Below, piece by piece: positions 18,172 to 28,363 of a DNA stretch of 64,000 nt (its first letter is position 1; each line of letters starts with the position of its first letter). A model generated the notes under the pieces. It saw only the letters and a list, made by a program, of their open reading frames with translations, was not told the DNA's origin and ran no database searches. The position numbers and the translations under genes are program-made. The stretch is from Rhodoferax sp. (GTDB lineage: Bacteria; Pseudomonadota; Gammaproteobacteria; Burkholderiales; Burkholderiaceae_C): assembly GCA_024236015.1 (NCBI GenBank), contig JACKLK010000010.1, forward strand, positions 109,789-173,788, read 5' to 3'.

Positions 18172-18939
18172 TCAGCGGGCTGCGGCCGACAGTGCCTGCA
18201 GGAACCGATCCATGATGCGGCGCGCATAGATCGCCGCCACGTCGTCGATGAACTGCTGGAAATCGACATGGGCCGTATCGTCCGCACGATCCGAGACCGT
18301 GCGCACGGCCGCAAACCCGACGCCGTAGTCGTGGCAGACCTGTGCGACCGCGGCACCTTCCATCTCGATGGCCAGCGCTTCCATGGCCTGTGCACGCAAG
18401 GCGTCGCGCACCTCGTGCGAGCTTTGTGCCGTGGCGATGAATCGGTCGCCGCTGGCGATGAGGCCCCGGTGGACCACCGGCGCGGCGGGCTCGCGTCCGA
18501 TGCCGCCCACGGGCGGCATGTCCCGCATGGCGTCGCGGCTGGCCTGCTCCAGCAGGCCGGTCAGTCGCGCGTCGCACGCAAACCGGGTGCGCTGGTACAG
18601 GGGAATCTCGAAACGCGGGAACAGCGGCGAGGCGTCCATGTCGTGCTGCACGAAATCGCTGGCCACCACCACGTCGCCCACCTGCACCTGCGGCCCCAGC
18701 CCCCCGGCCACGCCGGTGAACACGATCTGCTCCGCGCCGAAGGCTTCGATCAGGGTCGTGGCCGTGGTTGCCGCGGCCACCTTGCCGATACGCGACAGCG
18801 CCAGCACCACCGGCAGGCCATGCAGGTGGCCGACCCAGAACGCCCGCCCGCCGCGCTGCACCTGGCGGGGTTGCGCCAGATGCGCGATCAGGCCCGCCTG
18901 TTCCTGTTCGAGTGCGCTGAGAATCGCCGTGGTCGCCAT
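18172..18939 (-). CDS. mtnN: 5'-methylthioadenosine/S-adenosylhomocysteine nucleosidase
   Basis: Cleaves adenine from MTA and SAH in methionine salvage and methyl-donor recycling. The 255-residue protein has the phosphorylase-fold start AILSALEQEQAGL, the glycine-rich VFTGVAGGL, the substrate-binding EMEGAA (Glu192/Glu194) and the catalytic Asp217 in TVSDRADD. The family is usually about 230 residues; the extra length is an insertion near residues 135-150. It starts 14 bases after the fadD stop, so the two are probably cotranscribed. Confidence 0.88.
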   Translation of the reverse strand: MATTAILSALEQEQAGLIAHLAQPRQVQRGGRAFWVGHLHGLPVVLALSRIGKVAAATTATTLIEAFGAEQIVFTGVAGGLGPQVQVGDVVVASDFVQHDMDASPLFPRFEIPLYQRTRFACDARLTGLLEQASRDAMRDMPPVGGIGREPAAPVVHRGLIASGDRFIATAQSSHEVRDALRAQAMEALAIEMEGAAVAQVCHDYGVGFAAVRTVSDRADDTAHVDFQQFIDDVAAIYARRIMDRFLQALSAAAR

Positions 18940-18953
18940 GGGTCCGAGGCCTG

Positions 18954-20630
18954 CTAGGATTTGTCGCGCAACTCGCGGCGCAGGATCTTGCCGACCGGGG
19001 TCTTGGGCAGGTCGGCGCGGAACTCCACCACCTTGGGCTGCTTGTAGGCCGTGAGGTTTTCCTTGCACCAGGCGCGTACCTGTGCCTCGGTCAGCGACGG
19101 GTTCTTCTTGACGATGATCAGTTTCACCGCCTCGCCGGTCTTGGGGTCGGGGATGCCGACGCAGGCGCATTCCAGCACGCCGGCGAGCTGCGAGACGACT
19201 TCCTCGATCTCGGTCGGATAGACGTTGAACCCGCTGACCAGCACCATGTCCTTCTTGCGGTCGACGATCCGGAAATAACCGCGCTCGTCCATCACGCCGA
19301 TGTCGCCGGTGCGGAAGTAGCCGTCGGAGGTCATGACCTTGGCGGTTTCGTCCGGTCGCTGCCAATAACCGGCCATGACCTGCGGGCCCTTGATGGCGAT
19401 CTCGCCCGGCTCGCCCGGCTCGGCATCGACGCCGTCGTCGTCGACCAGCTTCATCCAGGTGTTGGGCAGGGGCACGCCGATCGTTCCGGTGAACTCGGTG
19501 GTGTTGGCTGGGTTGCCGCTGGCCGTGGGCGAGGTTTCGCTCAGGCCGTATCCCTCCAGGATCGGCTTGCCGGTCTTTTCCTTCCACAACGCGGCGACCG
19601 CACTTTGCACCGCCGTGCCGCCACCGGTGGCGGCCACCAGGTGGCTCCAGTCGACGGTGTGGAAGTCGGGGTGGTTGGCCATGCCGTTGAACAGGGTGTT
19701 GACCGCCGGCATCAGGTGGATACGGTGCCTGGACAACTCCTTGAGCATGCCGGGCATGTCGCGCGGGTTGGCGATCAGGATCAGCTTGCCGCCCAGCCGC
19801 ATCGACAGCATCATGCAGTAGGTGAAGGCAAAGATATGGTATAGCGGCAGTGCGCAGACGATGGTCGGCTGCTCGCTCGACGGAATCGTGTCCATCAGCG
19901 GAGCGGCCCAGACCTGGTTCTGCAACACGTTGGCCACCAGGTTGCGGTGCATCAGCACCGCGCCCTTGGACAGGCCCGTGGTGCCGCCGGTGTATTGCAG
20001 CACCGCCATGTCGTCACTCTTGATGGCCGGCTTGTTCAGCGTGGCGGGGGTGCCGCGCGCGACGGCCTCGTTGAAACGCACCGCGCCGGGCAGGTTGAAC
20101 GGCGGCACCAGCTTCCTGGCGTGGCGCACCACGTAGTTGACCAAGGTGCCCTTGAGCAGCCCCAGCCGGTCGCCCATGGCGGCGAGCACCACATGCTTGA
20201 CGGATGTGGCGCCGATGCATTTTTCCAGCGTGGCGGCGAAGTTCTCCAGGATCACGATGGCCTTGGCGCCCGAGTCCTTGAGCTGGTGCTCGAGTTCGCG
20301 GGCGGTGTACAACGGGTTCACGTTGACCAGCACCAGCCCGGCGCGCAGGACGGCGGTCACCGCGATCAGGTATTGCGGCACGTTGGGCATCATGACCGCC
20401 ACGCGGTCTCCCTGAACCAGGCCCAGCGACTGCAGGTATGCGCCGAACGCCTCGCTCAGGCTGTCGATCTGCCGGTACGTGATGTCGCGGCCCATGAAGC
20501 TGCAGGCCGTGCGTTGCGCATGCGTGCGAAAGCACTCCTCGATCAGTTCGACCAGCGTGGCGTATTGCGTCACGTCGATATCGGCCGGCACCCCGGGGGG
20601 GTAGCTCGTGAGCCAGATGCGGTCGGTCAT
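18954..20630 (-). CDS. fadD: Long-chain fatty-acid--CoA ligase
   Basis: Activates fatty acids to acyl-CoA through an acyl-adenylate. The 558-residue protein has the AMP-binding P-loop motif YTGGTTGLSKGA, the GYGLSETSP motif, the hinge region YFRTGDIG...RIVDRKKDMV and the C-terminal lysine segment KTPVGKILRREL. ATG at 20630 (MTDRIWLTSYPPGVP) matches the conserved FadD N terminus. It lies downstream of the transhydrogenase genes across 148 bases. Confidence 0.93.
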   Translation of the reverse strand: MTDRIWLTSYPPGVPADIDVTQYATLVELIEECFRTHAQRTACSFMGRDITYRQIDSLSEAFGAYLQSLGLVQGDRVAVMMPNVPQYLIAVTAVLRAGLVLVNVNPLYTARELEHQLKDSGAKAIVILENFAATLEKCIGATSVKHVVLAAMGDRLGLLKGTLVNYVVRHARKLVPPFNLPGAVRFNEAVARGTPATLNKPAIKSDDMAVLQYTGGTTGLSKGAVLMHRNLVANVLQNQVWAAPLMDTIPSSEQPTIVCALPLYHIFAFTYCMMLSMRLGGKLILIANPRDMPGMLKELSRHRIHLMPAVNTLFNGMANHPDFHTVDWSHLVAATGGGTAVQSAVAALWKEKTGKPILEGYGLSETSPTASGNPANTTEFTGTIGVPLPNTWMKLVDDDGVDAEPGEPGEIAIKGPQVMAGYWQRPDETAKVMTSDGYFRTGDIGVMDERGYFRIVDRKKDMVLVSGFNVYPTEIEEVVSQLAGVLECACVGIPDPKTGEAVKLIIVKKNPSLTEAQVRAWCKENLTAYKQPKVVEFRADLPKTPVGKILRRELRDKS

Positions 20631-20778
20631 TGTGTCGTGTCTCCAGTCCATCTGAATCGGGTCGATGCCGCCTGGCGCCTGGACGCCGGCTGATCTGCTT
20701 GCCGCCCCGGTTCCTCCCTGCTGCAGACCGGACGCCGGCGTGCCCTGGGGCTGCCCAGCCCGGCCGTGTGCGGTGCGC

Positions 20779-22203
20779 CTATTCGATCGCCTTGCCCATT
20801 TCCTCGACGATTTTCTTGGCGTCCCCGAACACCATCATGGTCTTGTCCATGTAGAACAGTTCGTTGTCCAGCCCGGCGTAGCCGGCGGCCATGGAGCGCT
20901 TGTTCACGATCACGGTCTTGGCCTTGTAGGCCTCCAGGATCGGCATGCCGTAGATCGGGCTGCCCTTTTGCAGCGCCGCCGGGTTCACCACGTCGTTGGC
21001 GCCCAGGATGATGGCCACGTCGACCTGTCCGAACTCGCCGTTGATGTCCTCCATCTCGAACACCTGGTCGTAGGGCACCTCGGCCTCGGCCAGCAACACG
21101 TTCATGTGCCCCGGCATGCGCCCGGCCACCGGATGGATCGCGTACTTGACGGTGATGCCCTTGTGCGTGAGCTTCTCGGCCAGCTCCTTGACCGCGTGTT
21201 GTGCCCGTGCCACCGCCAGCCCGTAACCGGGCACGATGACCACCGTCTCGGCGTTGCTCAGCACGAAGGCCGCGTCGTCGGCACTGCCGCTCTTGACCGG
21301 GCGCTGCTCGGCTGCACCGCCGCCGGCAGTGGCCGTCTCGCCGCCAAAGCCGCCCAGGATCACGTTGAAGAACGAGCGGTTCATCGCCTTGCACATGATG
21401 TACGACAGGATGGCGCCCGAACTGCCCACCAGGGAGCCGGCGATGATCAGCATGCTGTTGTTGAGCGAGAAACCGATGCCGGCAGCGGCCCAGCCCGAAT
21501 AACTGTTGAGCATGGACACCACCACCGGCATGTCGGCCCCCCCGATCGGGATGATGATCAGCACGCCCATCACGAAGGCCAGCGCCAGCATCACGAAGAA
21601 GGCGGTCCAGTTCTCGGTGGCCATGAACACCAGGCCCAGGCCGATGGTCACCAGGCCCAGGATCAGGTTGAGCTTGTGCTGGCCGGCGAACTGCACCGGC
21701 GCGCCCTGGAACAGGCGGAACTTGTATTTGCCCGAGAGCTTGCCGAACGCGATCACCGAGCCGCTGAAGGTGATGGCCCCGATGGCCGCGCCCAGGAACA
21801 GCTCGAGCCGGTTGCCGGCCGGAATCGCCTGGCCCTTCTCGACGATGCCGAAGGCCCAGGGCTCGGCCACCGCGGCAATGGCGATGAACACCGCGGCCAG
21901 GCCGATCATGCTGTGGAAGAACGCAACGAGCTCGGGCATCTGCGTCATCTCGACGGTGCGCGCCCGGTAGGCGCCGTAGGCACCGCCGGCGAGCAGCCCC
22001 ACCAGCACCCAGACCATGCCCATGCCGAAGTTGTCGGCCAGGTTGGCGATCAGGAACACGGTGGTGATGGCGGCAATGGCCATGCCCACCATGCCGAACA
22101 GGTTGCCGCGGATCGAGGTCGTCGGATGGCTCAGGCCCTTGAGCGCCTGGATGAAACACACCGAGGCGACCAGGTACAGCAGGGTGACCAGGTTCATGCT
22201 CAT
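20779..22203 (-). CDS. pntB: NAD(P) transhydrogenase subunit beta
   Basis: Membrane and NADP(H)-binding subunit of the proton-translocating transhydrogenase, which reduces NADP+ with NADH using the proton gradient. The 474-residue protein has about nine N-terminal transmembrane helices followed by the cytoplasmic NADP-binding domain III with VVIVPGYGLAVARAQHAV and the conserved GANDVVNP and SMAAGYAGLDN segments. The start overlaps the pntAB stop (ATGA). Confidence 0.96.
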   Translation of the reverse strand: MSMNLVTLLYLVASVCFIQALKGLSHPTTSIRGNLFGMVGMAIAAITTVFLIANLADNFGMGMVWVLVGLLAGGAYGAYRARTVEMTQMPELVAFFHSMIGLAAVFIAIAAVAEPWAFGIVEKGQAIPAGNRLELFLGAAIGAITFSGSVIAFGKLSGKYKFRLFQGAPVQFAGQHKLNLILGLVTIGLGLVFMATENWTAFFVMLALAFVMGVLIIIPIGGADMPVVVSMLNSYSGWAAAGIGFSLNNSMLIIAGSLVGSSGAILSYIMCKAMNRSFFNVILGGFGGETATAGGGAAEQRPVKSGSADDAAFVLSNAETVVIVPGYGLAVARAQHAVKELAEKLTHKGITVKYAIHPVAGRMPGHMNVLLAEAEVPYDQVFEMEDINGEFGQVDVAIILGANDVVNPAALQKGSPIYGMPILEAYKAKTVIVNKRSMAAGYAGLDNELFYMDKTMMVFGDAKKIVEEMGKAIE

Positions 22204-22523
22204 TTCGTGTCACCCCCCTGGGTCACGACTTTCTTGTCCTTCTTCTTGAACATCTCCAGCATGCGCCGGGTCACCAGAAAGCCGCCGAAGATGTTCACCG
22301 CCGCCAGCGCCACGGCCAGCACGCCCATGCTCTTGCCCAGCGTGGTCTCGGTCAGCGCAGCGGCCAGCATGGCGCCGACGATGACGATGGCCGAGATCGC
22401 GTTGGTCACCGCCATCAGCGGCGTGTGCAGCGCGGGGGTCACGGTCCACACCACGTGGTAACCCACGTAGATGGCCAGCACGAAGATGATCAGGTTGGTG
22501 ATCGTGGGGGATACGAGGTCCAT
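22200..22523 (-). CDS. pntAB: NAD(P) transhydrogenase subunit alpha-2 (membrane part)
   Basis: A 107-residue membrane subunit corresponding to the C-terminal transmembrane part of E. coli PntA. It has about three helices, with the conserved VTPALHTPLMAVTNAISAIVIVGA segment. The split into alpha-1, alpha-2 and beta is the common arrangement outside enterobacteria. The order pntAA, pntAB, pntB is preserved and the gene overlaps pntB. Confidence 0.95.
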   Translation of the reverse strand: MDLVSPTITNLIIFVLAIYVGYHVVWTVTPALHTPLMAVTNAISAIVIVGAMLAAALTETTLGKSMGVLAVALAAVNIFGGFLVTRRMLEMFKKKDKKVVTQGGDTK

Positions 22524-22583
22524 GGTGAGGGTTCTTTCGGATCGTTGTCGTTCGGTGTGTGCAGGGCGGCGGCGGGCAATCGT

Positions 22584-23711
22584 CTATTTGCGCTTGACCT
22601 CGCCGCCTTGCGTCATCAGGCAGGCCGCGACGATGTCGTCTTCCATGTCCACCTTCAGGCCGCTGTCCTTGGGCAGGATCAGCTTGAGGAAGTCCAGCAC
22701 GTTGCGCGCATACAGCGAGGACGCATCGGCCGCCACCAGGGCCGGCAGGTTGGTCTCGCCGATCAGGGTCACGCCGTGCTTGACCACCGTCTTGTCGGCC
22801 TCGGACAGCGGGCAGTTGCCGCCGCCGTCCGGACCCTTGCCCGCGGCGATGTCCACGATCACCGAGCCCGGCTTCATGCTGCGGACCATGTCCTCGGTGA
22901 TCAGCGTGGGGGCGGCGCGCCCGGGGATCAAGGCGGTGGAGATCACCACGTCGGCCAGCGCGACCCGCTTGGCGACCTCGATCTTCTGGCGGTCCAGCCA
23001 GCTCTGGGGCATGGGCTTGGCGTAGCCGCCCACGCCCACGGCCGCTTCCTTCTCCTCGTCGGTGTCGTAGGACACCTCGATGAACTTGCCCCCCAGCGAC
23101 TCGACCTGCTCCTTGACGCTGGGGCGCACGTCCGAGGCCTCGATCACCGCGCCCAGGCGCTTGGCGGTGGCGATCGCCTGCAGCCCGGCCACGCCCACGC
23201 CCAGGATCACGACCCGGGCCGCCTTGACGGTGCCCGCGGCGGTCATCAGCATCGGGAAGAAGCGCTGGTATTTGTCGGCGGCCATCATGACCGCCTTGTA
23301 GCCGGCGATGTTGGCCTGCGAGGACAACACGTCCATGCTTTGCGCGCGGGTGGTGCGCGGGGCGGCTTCGAGCGCGAAGCTGGTCAGCCCGGCTCCGGCC
23401 AGGCGCCCCAGCCCCTGGGCATCGAAGGGGTTGAGCATGCCCACCAGGCAACTGCCGGACTTCATCTGCGCCAGCTCGGACTCGGACGGGCTGCGCACCT
23501 TGAGCACCAGCTCGCAGCCCAGCGCGCCGGCGGCATCGGTGATCTCGGCGCCGGCGGCCTCGTAGGCCGCATCGGTGACGCTGGCGGCCACGCCGGCACC
23601 CGACTGCACCCGCAACACATGGCCCTGCGCCTTGAGCTTCTTGACCGTCTCGGGGGTCATGGCGACACGGGTCTCTCCCGCAATGGTTTCAGCGGGTATG
23701 CCAATTTGCAT
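22584..23711 (-). CDS. pntAA: NAD(P) transhydrogenase subunit alpha-1 (NAD-binding)
   Basis: Soluble NAD(H)-binding domain I of the transhydrogenase, related to alanine dehydrogenase. The 375-residue protein has MQIGIPAETIAGETRVAMTPE at the N terminus, the RAQSMD motif and the NAD-binding glycine loop VILGVGVAGLQAIATAKRLGA. It is the first gene of the three-gene operon; a divergent Nudix gene lies 115 bases away. Confidence 0.96.
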   Translation of the reverse strand: MQIGIPAETIAGETRVAMTPETVKKLKAQGHVLRVQSGAGVAASVTDAAYEAAGAEITDAAGALGCELVLKVRSPSESELAQMKSGSCLVGMLNPFDAQGLGRLAGAGLTSFALEAAPRTTRAQSMDVLSSQANIAGYKAVMMAADKYQRFFPMLMTAAGTVKAARVVILGVGVAGLQAIATAKRLGAVIEASDVRPSVKEQVESLGGKFIEVSYDTDEEKEAAVGVGGYAKPMPQSWLDRQKIEVAKRVALADVVISTALIPGRAAPTLITEDMVRSMKPGSVIVDIAAGKGPDGGGNCPLSEADKTVVKHGVTLIGETNLPALVAADASSLYARNVLDFLKLILPKDSGLKVDMEDDIVAACLMTQGGEVKRK

Positions 23712-23826
23712 GGCGCGGCTCCTGTTGTTGGGTCGGGGGACAATGCTTGCCCGAAGCTTACATTAGTTTGCAATCGACTCCGCCCCTGCGCGGGTGGTCC
23801 GCGCGGGGCGCCGACCATAATCCGGC

Positions 23827-24327
23827 ATGCCGAATCGATGGAAACCCAACGTCACGGTCGCGGCCGTGATCGAGCGCGCCGGCCGCTACCTGCTGGTCGA
23901 GGAGCAGACCTCGCAAGGCCTGCGGCTGAACAATCCGGCCGGCCACCTGGATCCGGGCGAGACGCTGGTACAGGCCTGTCGCCGCGAGACCCTGGAAGAA
24001 ACCGCCCATGGCTTCACGCCGACGGCGCTGGTCGGCGTGTACCTGGCCGGCCCGGGTGCGGTGCCGTCGGCGGACGCGTCGCCCCGCGCCCGCATCACCT
24101 ATCTGCGGTTCGCGTTTTGCGGCGAACTGGGCGACCGCGAGCCTGATCGCGCCCTCGACGCGGGCATCGTACGCACCGTGTGGATGGACATCGACGAGAT
24201 CCGCGCCAGCCGCGCTCGGCATCGCAGCCCGGTCCTGCTGCACTGCATCGAAGACTACATTGCCGGGGCACGGTACCCGCTCGATCTGCTGTCCTCGGAT
24301 CTCGGACCTGGCCTGCGAAGCGCCTGA
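23827..24327 (+). CDS. nudJ: Nudix hydrolase, NudJ-like
   Basis: Pyrophosphohydrolase with a complete Nudix box, [20 protein letters not shown] (G-x5-E-x7-REtxEE). The 166-residue length and the position immediately upstream of mnmA match the conserved nudJ-mnmA pair known in proteobacteria, where NudJ releases phosphate from nucleoside di- and triphosphates and thiamine precursors. The symbol depends partly on this neighbourhood. Confidence 0.8.
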   Translation: MPNRWKPNVTVAAVIERAGRYLLVEEQTSQGLRLNNPAGHLDPGETLVQACRRETLEETAHGFTPTALVGVYLAGPGAVPSADASPRARITYLRFAFCGELGDREPDRALDAGIVRTVWMDIDEIRASRARHRSPVLLHCIEDYIAGARYPLDLLSSDLGPGLRSA

Positions 24328-24388
24328 ACGGCCGGTGGCATGGCCCTGGCCGGGCCGGGTTTTCGACGGCTGGGATAATCCTACCGGC

Positions 24389-25504
24389 ATGGACAAACAA
24401 CGAATCGTGGTGGGTTTGAGCGGCGGTGTCGACTCCGCAGTGACGGCGTACCTGCTCAAGCGCCAGGGTCATGAGGTCGTCGGCATCTTCATGAAGAACT
24501 GGGAGGACGACGACGACAGCGAATACTGCTCGTCCAACGTTGACTTCGTCGACGCGGCGGCAGTGGCCGACGTGATCGGCATCGAGATCGAACACGTCAA
24601 TTTCGCCGCCGAATACAAGGACCGGGTGTTTGCCGAGTTCCTGCGCGAATACCAGGCGGGCCGTACGCCCAACCCCGACATCCTGTGCAACGCCGAGATC
24701 AAGTTCAAGGCCTTCCTGGACCACGCGGTGCGTGTGGGCGCCGACCGGATCGCCACCGGTCATTACGCCCGCGTGCGCCACAACCCGCACAGCGGCCTGT
24801 ACGAGCTGCTCAAGGGGCTGGATCCGGCCAAGGACCAGAGTTATTTCCTGCACCGGCTCGCGCAAGGCCAGCTGGCGCGCACGCTGTTTCCGGTCGGCGA
24901 GCTGCACAAGACCGAGGTGCGACGCATCGCGGCCGAGATCGGCCTGCCGAACGCGAAGAAGAAGGACTCGACCGGCATCTGCTTCATCGGCGAGCGGCCG
25001 TTCCGGGAGTTTCTGAACCGCTACATCGCCGGCGCGCCGGGGCCGATCAAGGACGAACGGGGCCGGGTGCTGGGCGAACATGTCGGGCTGAGTTTCTACA
25101 CCATCGGCCAACGCCAGGGGCTGGGCATCGGCGGCGTGCGCGACAAGGGCGCGCGGCGGGGTGGCGGCGACCATGCGCCCTGGTTCGTTGCGCGCAAGGA
25201 GCTCGCGACCAATACCTTGTGGGTGGTGCAGGGGCACGACCATCCCTGGCTGCAATACGGTGTGTTGCAGGCGGCCGACAGCAGCTGGATCGCCGGCGAT
25301 GCGCCTGCGGATGGCGTGCTGGCGGCCAAGACCCGGTATCGGCAGGCGGACGCGCCGTGCCAGTTGAACATGGCCGGGGACGGTGGCGCCCGCTTCGAAC
25401 TGTCTTTCTCGGAGCCCCAATGGGCCGTGACGCCCGGTCAGTCGGCGGTGCTGTACGACGGAGAGGTGTGTCTGGGCGGCGGCATCATCGACAGCGCTGC
25501 CTAG
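24389..25504 (+). CDS. mnmA: tRNA-specific 2-thiouridylase MnmA
   Basis: Adds sulfur to U34 of tRNA-Lys, -Glu and -Gln. The 371-residue protein has the PP-loop SGGVDS (11-16), the catalytic Cys100 in TPNPDILCN and the second catalytic Cys198 in [15 protein letters not shown] at 24389 was chosen because it begins the conserved [13 protein letters not shown]; the open frame extends upstream inside nudJ without similarity. It lies 61 bases after nudJ. Confidence 0.97.
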   Translation: MDKQRIVVGLSGGVDSAVTAYLLKRQGHEVVGIFMKNWEDDDDSEYCSSNVDFVDAAAVADVIGIEIEHVNFAAEYKDRVFAEFLREYQAGRTPNPDILCNAEIKFKAFLDHAVRVGADRIATGHYARVRHNPHSGLYELLKGLDPAKDQSYFLHRLAQGQLARTLFPVGELHKTEVRRIAAEIGLPNAKKKDSTGICFIGERPFREFLNRYIAGAPGPIKDERGRVLGEHVGLSFYTIGQRQGLGIGGVRDKGARRGGGDHAPWFVARKELATNTLWVVQGHDHPWLQYGVLQAADSSWIAGDAPADGVLAAKTRYRQADAPCQLNMAGDGGARFELSFSEPQWAVTPGQSAVLYDGEVCLGGGIIDSAA

Positions 25505-25540
25505 GCAGCGGCCTGCCGGCGCGGGCAGGACCGCCCCGGA

Positions 25541-25930
25541 TCACTGGTTCCAGGTCTTGCGCGGCGGCGACTTGACTTCGATCGCCACGCAATCCTCCAG
25601 CGCGATGCTCGAATGCGATACGCCGATCGGGTGGCGCCAGACATCGCCGGCCTTGGCCTCGAAGGTCTTGTCGCCGATCGTCAGCGACATGCGGCCGCTG
25701 ATCAGGTAGACGACCGACTCATGGTCGTCGTGCGAATGTGCCGGCACCTGGACGCCGGCCTTCTCGGCGATCTCGACCAGCAACATGTCGTTGCCGACCA
25801 TCATCGGTTTGAGCAGTACCTCGCCCGCACTGGCGTGGCCTTCGAGCACCGCCATGCGGACGGGCTCGAAACGGGCGCCATCCACATGCAGGTCGGGGGT
25901 TGGTTGCAATTGCCTGGCGTCGGAATGCAT
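25541..25930 (-). CDS. Cupin-domain protein (first of two paralogues)
   Basis: A 129-residue single-cupin protein with metal-binding residues in the first motif (AHSHDDHESVVYLISG) and a second motif GDVWRHPIGVSHS. It ends KSPPRKTWNQ. A second cupin at 49525-49917 has nearly the same C terminus (KSPPRKTWTTA) and the same MVGN and DHE...YLI elements, so the two are paralogues, one in each half of the catabolic region. Small cupins of this kind serve as isomerases, decarboxylases or ligand sensors; the role is unknown. It is the last gene of the operon that begins with the CitE-like lyase. Confidence 0.75.
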   Translation of the reverse strand: MHSDARQLQPTPDLHVDGARFEPVRMAVLEGHASAGEVLLKPMMVGNDMLLVEIAEKAGVQVPAHSHDDHESVVYLISGRMSLTIGDKTFEAKAGDVWRHPIGVSHSSIALEDCVAIEVKSPPRKTWNQ

Positions 25931-25970
25931 GGTGCTCCTTTCGGTGTTGGAGGGTTGAAGGCGATCGGCC

Positions 25971-27155
25971 TCACGCCGCCGGGGAGATCGGCATCGCGGA
26001 AGCCTCGGATACCTCTTCGGCGCTCAGTCCGAGCGACTGCAGCACCTGGAAGGTGTGTTCCCCGAGCTCGGGAATCTCCGGGTCGACCCGGCCGGGCTCG
26101 TGGCGGAACTTGATCGGGATGCCCAGTTCGGTGACCATGCCGCCGCCAAAGCCCTTTTGCGCGACCTCGACCCGCATGCCGCGCGCGCGGATCTGTTCGC
26201 TCTGCAAGGCCTGGCGCAGGGTCCGCACCGGCGCCCAGCAGACGTCCAGCGGCGCCAGGAAGGATTCCCAATGTGCCAGCGGCTGGGCGGCAAAGGTTTC
26301 GCGCAGGAACTGCTTGACCGGCAGCTGGCCCGGCCCCGGGGGCAGGCGACACAGGTCGATCAGGTCGCTGCGCCCGAGCGCGGTGAGCAGGTTGGCCGCG
26401 AACTTGATCTCGCTGCCACCCAGCGTCAGGAACTGGCCGTCGCCGCACGCGTAGACGTTGTAGAAGGCCGCCCCGCCAAAGCCGCGCTCGTGGGCCAGCG
26501 TCATGTCGCGGTCCTCGCCGAACGCGGGCCCGACGACGTTGACGAGCCAGCTCGCCAGGCTGTCCTGCATCGAGATGTCGATGTAGTCGCCCACGCCGGT
26601 GCTGGCGCGGCGCAGCAAGGCCATCAGCACGCCGTTCATCGCCATCAGCGACGCGGCCATGTCGGCCGAAGGCATGTTGGGCAGCACCGGTTTGCCGTCG
26701 TTGCCGCGGTTCAGGTCCACCAGGCCGGTTTCCGCCTGGATGCTGACATCGTGGGCAGGCCGTTGCACCATCGGCCCGGTCTGGCCGAATGCCGCGATCG
26801 ACACATAGACGATACGCGGATTGACCTGCGAGACCTTGTCGTAGCCGATGCCCAGCCGGTCGACGACGCCGGGGCGAAACGCCTCGACGATCACGTCGGC
26901 GCTGGCCGCCAGCGCCATGAAGGCCGCGACGCCCTGCACCCGCTTGAGGTCGAGCACGACGCTTTTCTTGCCGCGATGGGTGTTGCGGAACCAAACGCTG
27001 GCATTGGCCTGGCGCACGCCGATGTTGCGCGTGGGTTCGCCGCTGGGAGGTTCGATCCGGATCACGTCGGCGCCATGGTCCGCCATCATCATCGTGAAGT
27101 GGGGTCCCGGCAGGAATTGCGAGAGGTCGAGGACACGGATGCCTTCGAGTTTCAT
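25971..27155 (-). CDS. CaiB/BaiF (class III) CoA-transferase
   Basis: Moves CoA between carboxylic acids. The 394-residue protein begins MKLEGIRVLDLSQFLPGPHFTMMMADHGADVIRIE, the class III signature, and has the NKxS-like VVLDLK stretch and DVIVEAFRPG. The Asp in PSADMAASLMAM is the likely catalytic residue by family alignment. It overlaps by four bases (ATGA) with an upstream second CoA-transferase, so the two are coupled and may form a pair or act on successive substrates. Confidence 0.85.
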   Translation of the reverse strand: MKLEGIRVLDLSQFLPGPHFTMMMADHGADVIRIEPPSGEPTRNIGVRQANASVWFRNTHRGKKSVVLDLKRVQGVAAFMALAASADVIVEAFRPGVVDRLGIGYDKVSQVNPRIVYVSIAAFGQTGPMVQRPAHDVSIQAETGLVDLNRGNDGKPVLPNMPSADMAASLMAMNGVLMALLRRASTGVGDYIDISMQDSLASWLVNVVGPAFGEDRDMTLAHERGFGGAAFYNVYACGDGQFLTLGGSEIKFAANLLTALGRSDLIDLCRLPPGPGQLPVKQFLRETFAAQPLAHWESFLAPLDVCWAPVRTLRQALQSEQIRARGMRVEVAQKGFGGGMVTELGIPIKFRHEPGRVDPEIPELGEHTFQVLQSLGLSAEEVSEASAMPISPAA

Positions 27156-28360
27156 AACACTCCTTGCTGGTGTAGTTGTTCGATCTCCTGAGCGTCGTAC
27201 CCGGCTTCGGCCAGCAGCGCATCGGTGTCGGCGCCCAGCGCAGAACAGGCGCGCGCCGGCAGCCGCTTGCCGTCGACCCGCACCGGACTGGCAAGCAGGC
27301 GCTGATCGGGCGCCTGCGGATGCGGCACCGGCTGCACCATGCCTACGTGGTGCACGAACGGATTCTCCAGTGCCTGCGGCAGGTCCAGCACCGGTGCCAG
27401 CGGCAGCTTGCCGGCAAGATGTTCCATCCAGTGCCGGGTGCCGTGACGGGAAAAGGCGTCGTTCAGCAGCGTGGCGAGTGCCTCGCGGTGTTCGCGTCGT
27501 GTCGCGGCGGTAGCAAAACGCGCATCCTGCAGCCATTGTGGCTGCCCCACGCCATGGGCCAGCGCCTCCCAGAACTTGGGCGTCATGCACATGACGAAGA
27601 TCCAGCCATCGGCGGTACGCAGCAGCTCGCAGGGCACGGCCGACGGGTGGCCCGAGCGCGGCATGCGTTGAACCACATGGCCGGCATTCAGATACCAGCT
27701 GGCCGGGTAGGTCAGCTGCGCCAGCGCGACATCGAACAGGCTGATGTCCAGGTCGCAGCCGCTGCCGGAGCGCGTGGCGCCCAGCACGCCGGCCAGCAGT
27801 GCGGCGGCGGTGGTGATGCCGGTCATGTAGTCGACCATGCTCAGGCCCATGCGGGTCGGCGGGCCGTCCGGTTCCCCGGTCAGGTGCAGGTAGCCGGCCT
27901 CGGCCTGCATCAGGTAGTCGTAGCCCGGCCAGCCGGCGCGTTCGTTGTCGCGGCCATATGCCGACAGGTGGACGCAGACCAGGGCCGGCTTGACCGGACC
28001 CAGCGCGGCGTAGGTCAGGCCGAGCTTGTGCGGCTGGTCGCCGCGCAGGTTGTTCATCACCGCGTCGCAGCGGGCGGCCAGCCGATGCAGCACGGCCTGG
28101 CCGGCCGTGCTCTTGAGGTCCAGTGTCAGGCTCTTCTTGTTGCGGTTGAAGCTCTGGAAGAACAGGCTGTCGGGTGCGGCCGGATCGTCGCCGATCGGGA
28201 ATGGCCCGGTCTGGCGCGACACGTCGCCGCCATCGCGCGGCGGCTCGATCTTGATGACCTCCGCTCCGAGATCCGCCAGCAGCATGGAGCCGAAGGGACC
28301 GGCACCGTACTGTTCTGCACTGAGGATGCGCAGGCCTTGCAGGGGCAGGGACGGGTTCAT
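27152..28360 (-). CDS. CaiB/BaiF (class III) CoA-transferase
   Basis: A 402-residue class III CoA-transferase with LRILSAEQYGAGPFGSMLLADLGAEVIKIEPP at the N terminus, FNRNKKSLTLDL, and the probable catalytic Asp in MVDYMTGITTAAALLAG. It differs clearly from the one directly downstream, so this is not a recent tandem duplication. It starts three bases after the acyl-CoA dehydrogenase stop. The context (dehydrogenase, MaoC hydratase, CitE lyase) implies that it activates a dicarboxylic or branched acid. Confidence 0.85.
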   Translation of the reverse strand: MNPSLPLQGLRILSAEQYGAGPFGSMLLADLGAEVIKIEPPRDGGDVSRQTGPFPIGDDPAAPDSLFFQSFNRNKKSLTLDLKSTAGQAVLHRLAARCDAVMNNLRGDQPHKLGLTYAALGPVKPALVCVHLSAYGRDNERAGWPGYDYLMQAEAGYLHLTGEPDGPPTRMGLSMVDYMTGITTAAALLAGVLGATRSGSGCDLDISLFDVALAQLTYPASWYLNAGHVVQRMPRSGHPSAVPCELLRTADGWIFVMCMTPKFWEALAHGVGQPQWLQDARFATAATRREHREALATLLNDAFSRHGTRHWMEHLAGKLPLAPVLDLPQALENPFVHHVGMVQPVPHPQAPDQRLLASPVRVDGKRLPARACSALGADTDALLAEAGYDAQEIEQLHQQGVL

Positions 28361-28363
28361 GGG

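Noticed and set aside
24368..24388. A GATAAT -10 element directly before mnmA
   Set aside because: It lies within about 15 bases of the start codon and has no matching -35.
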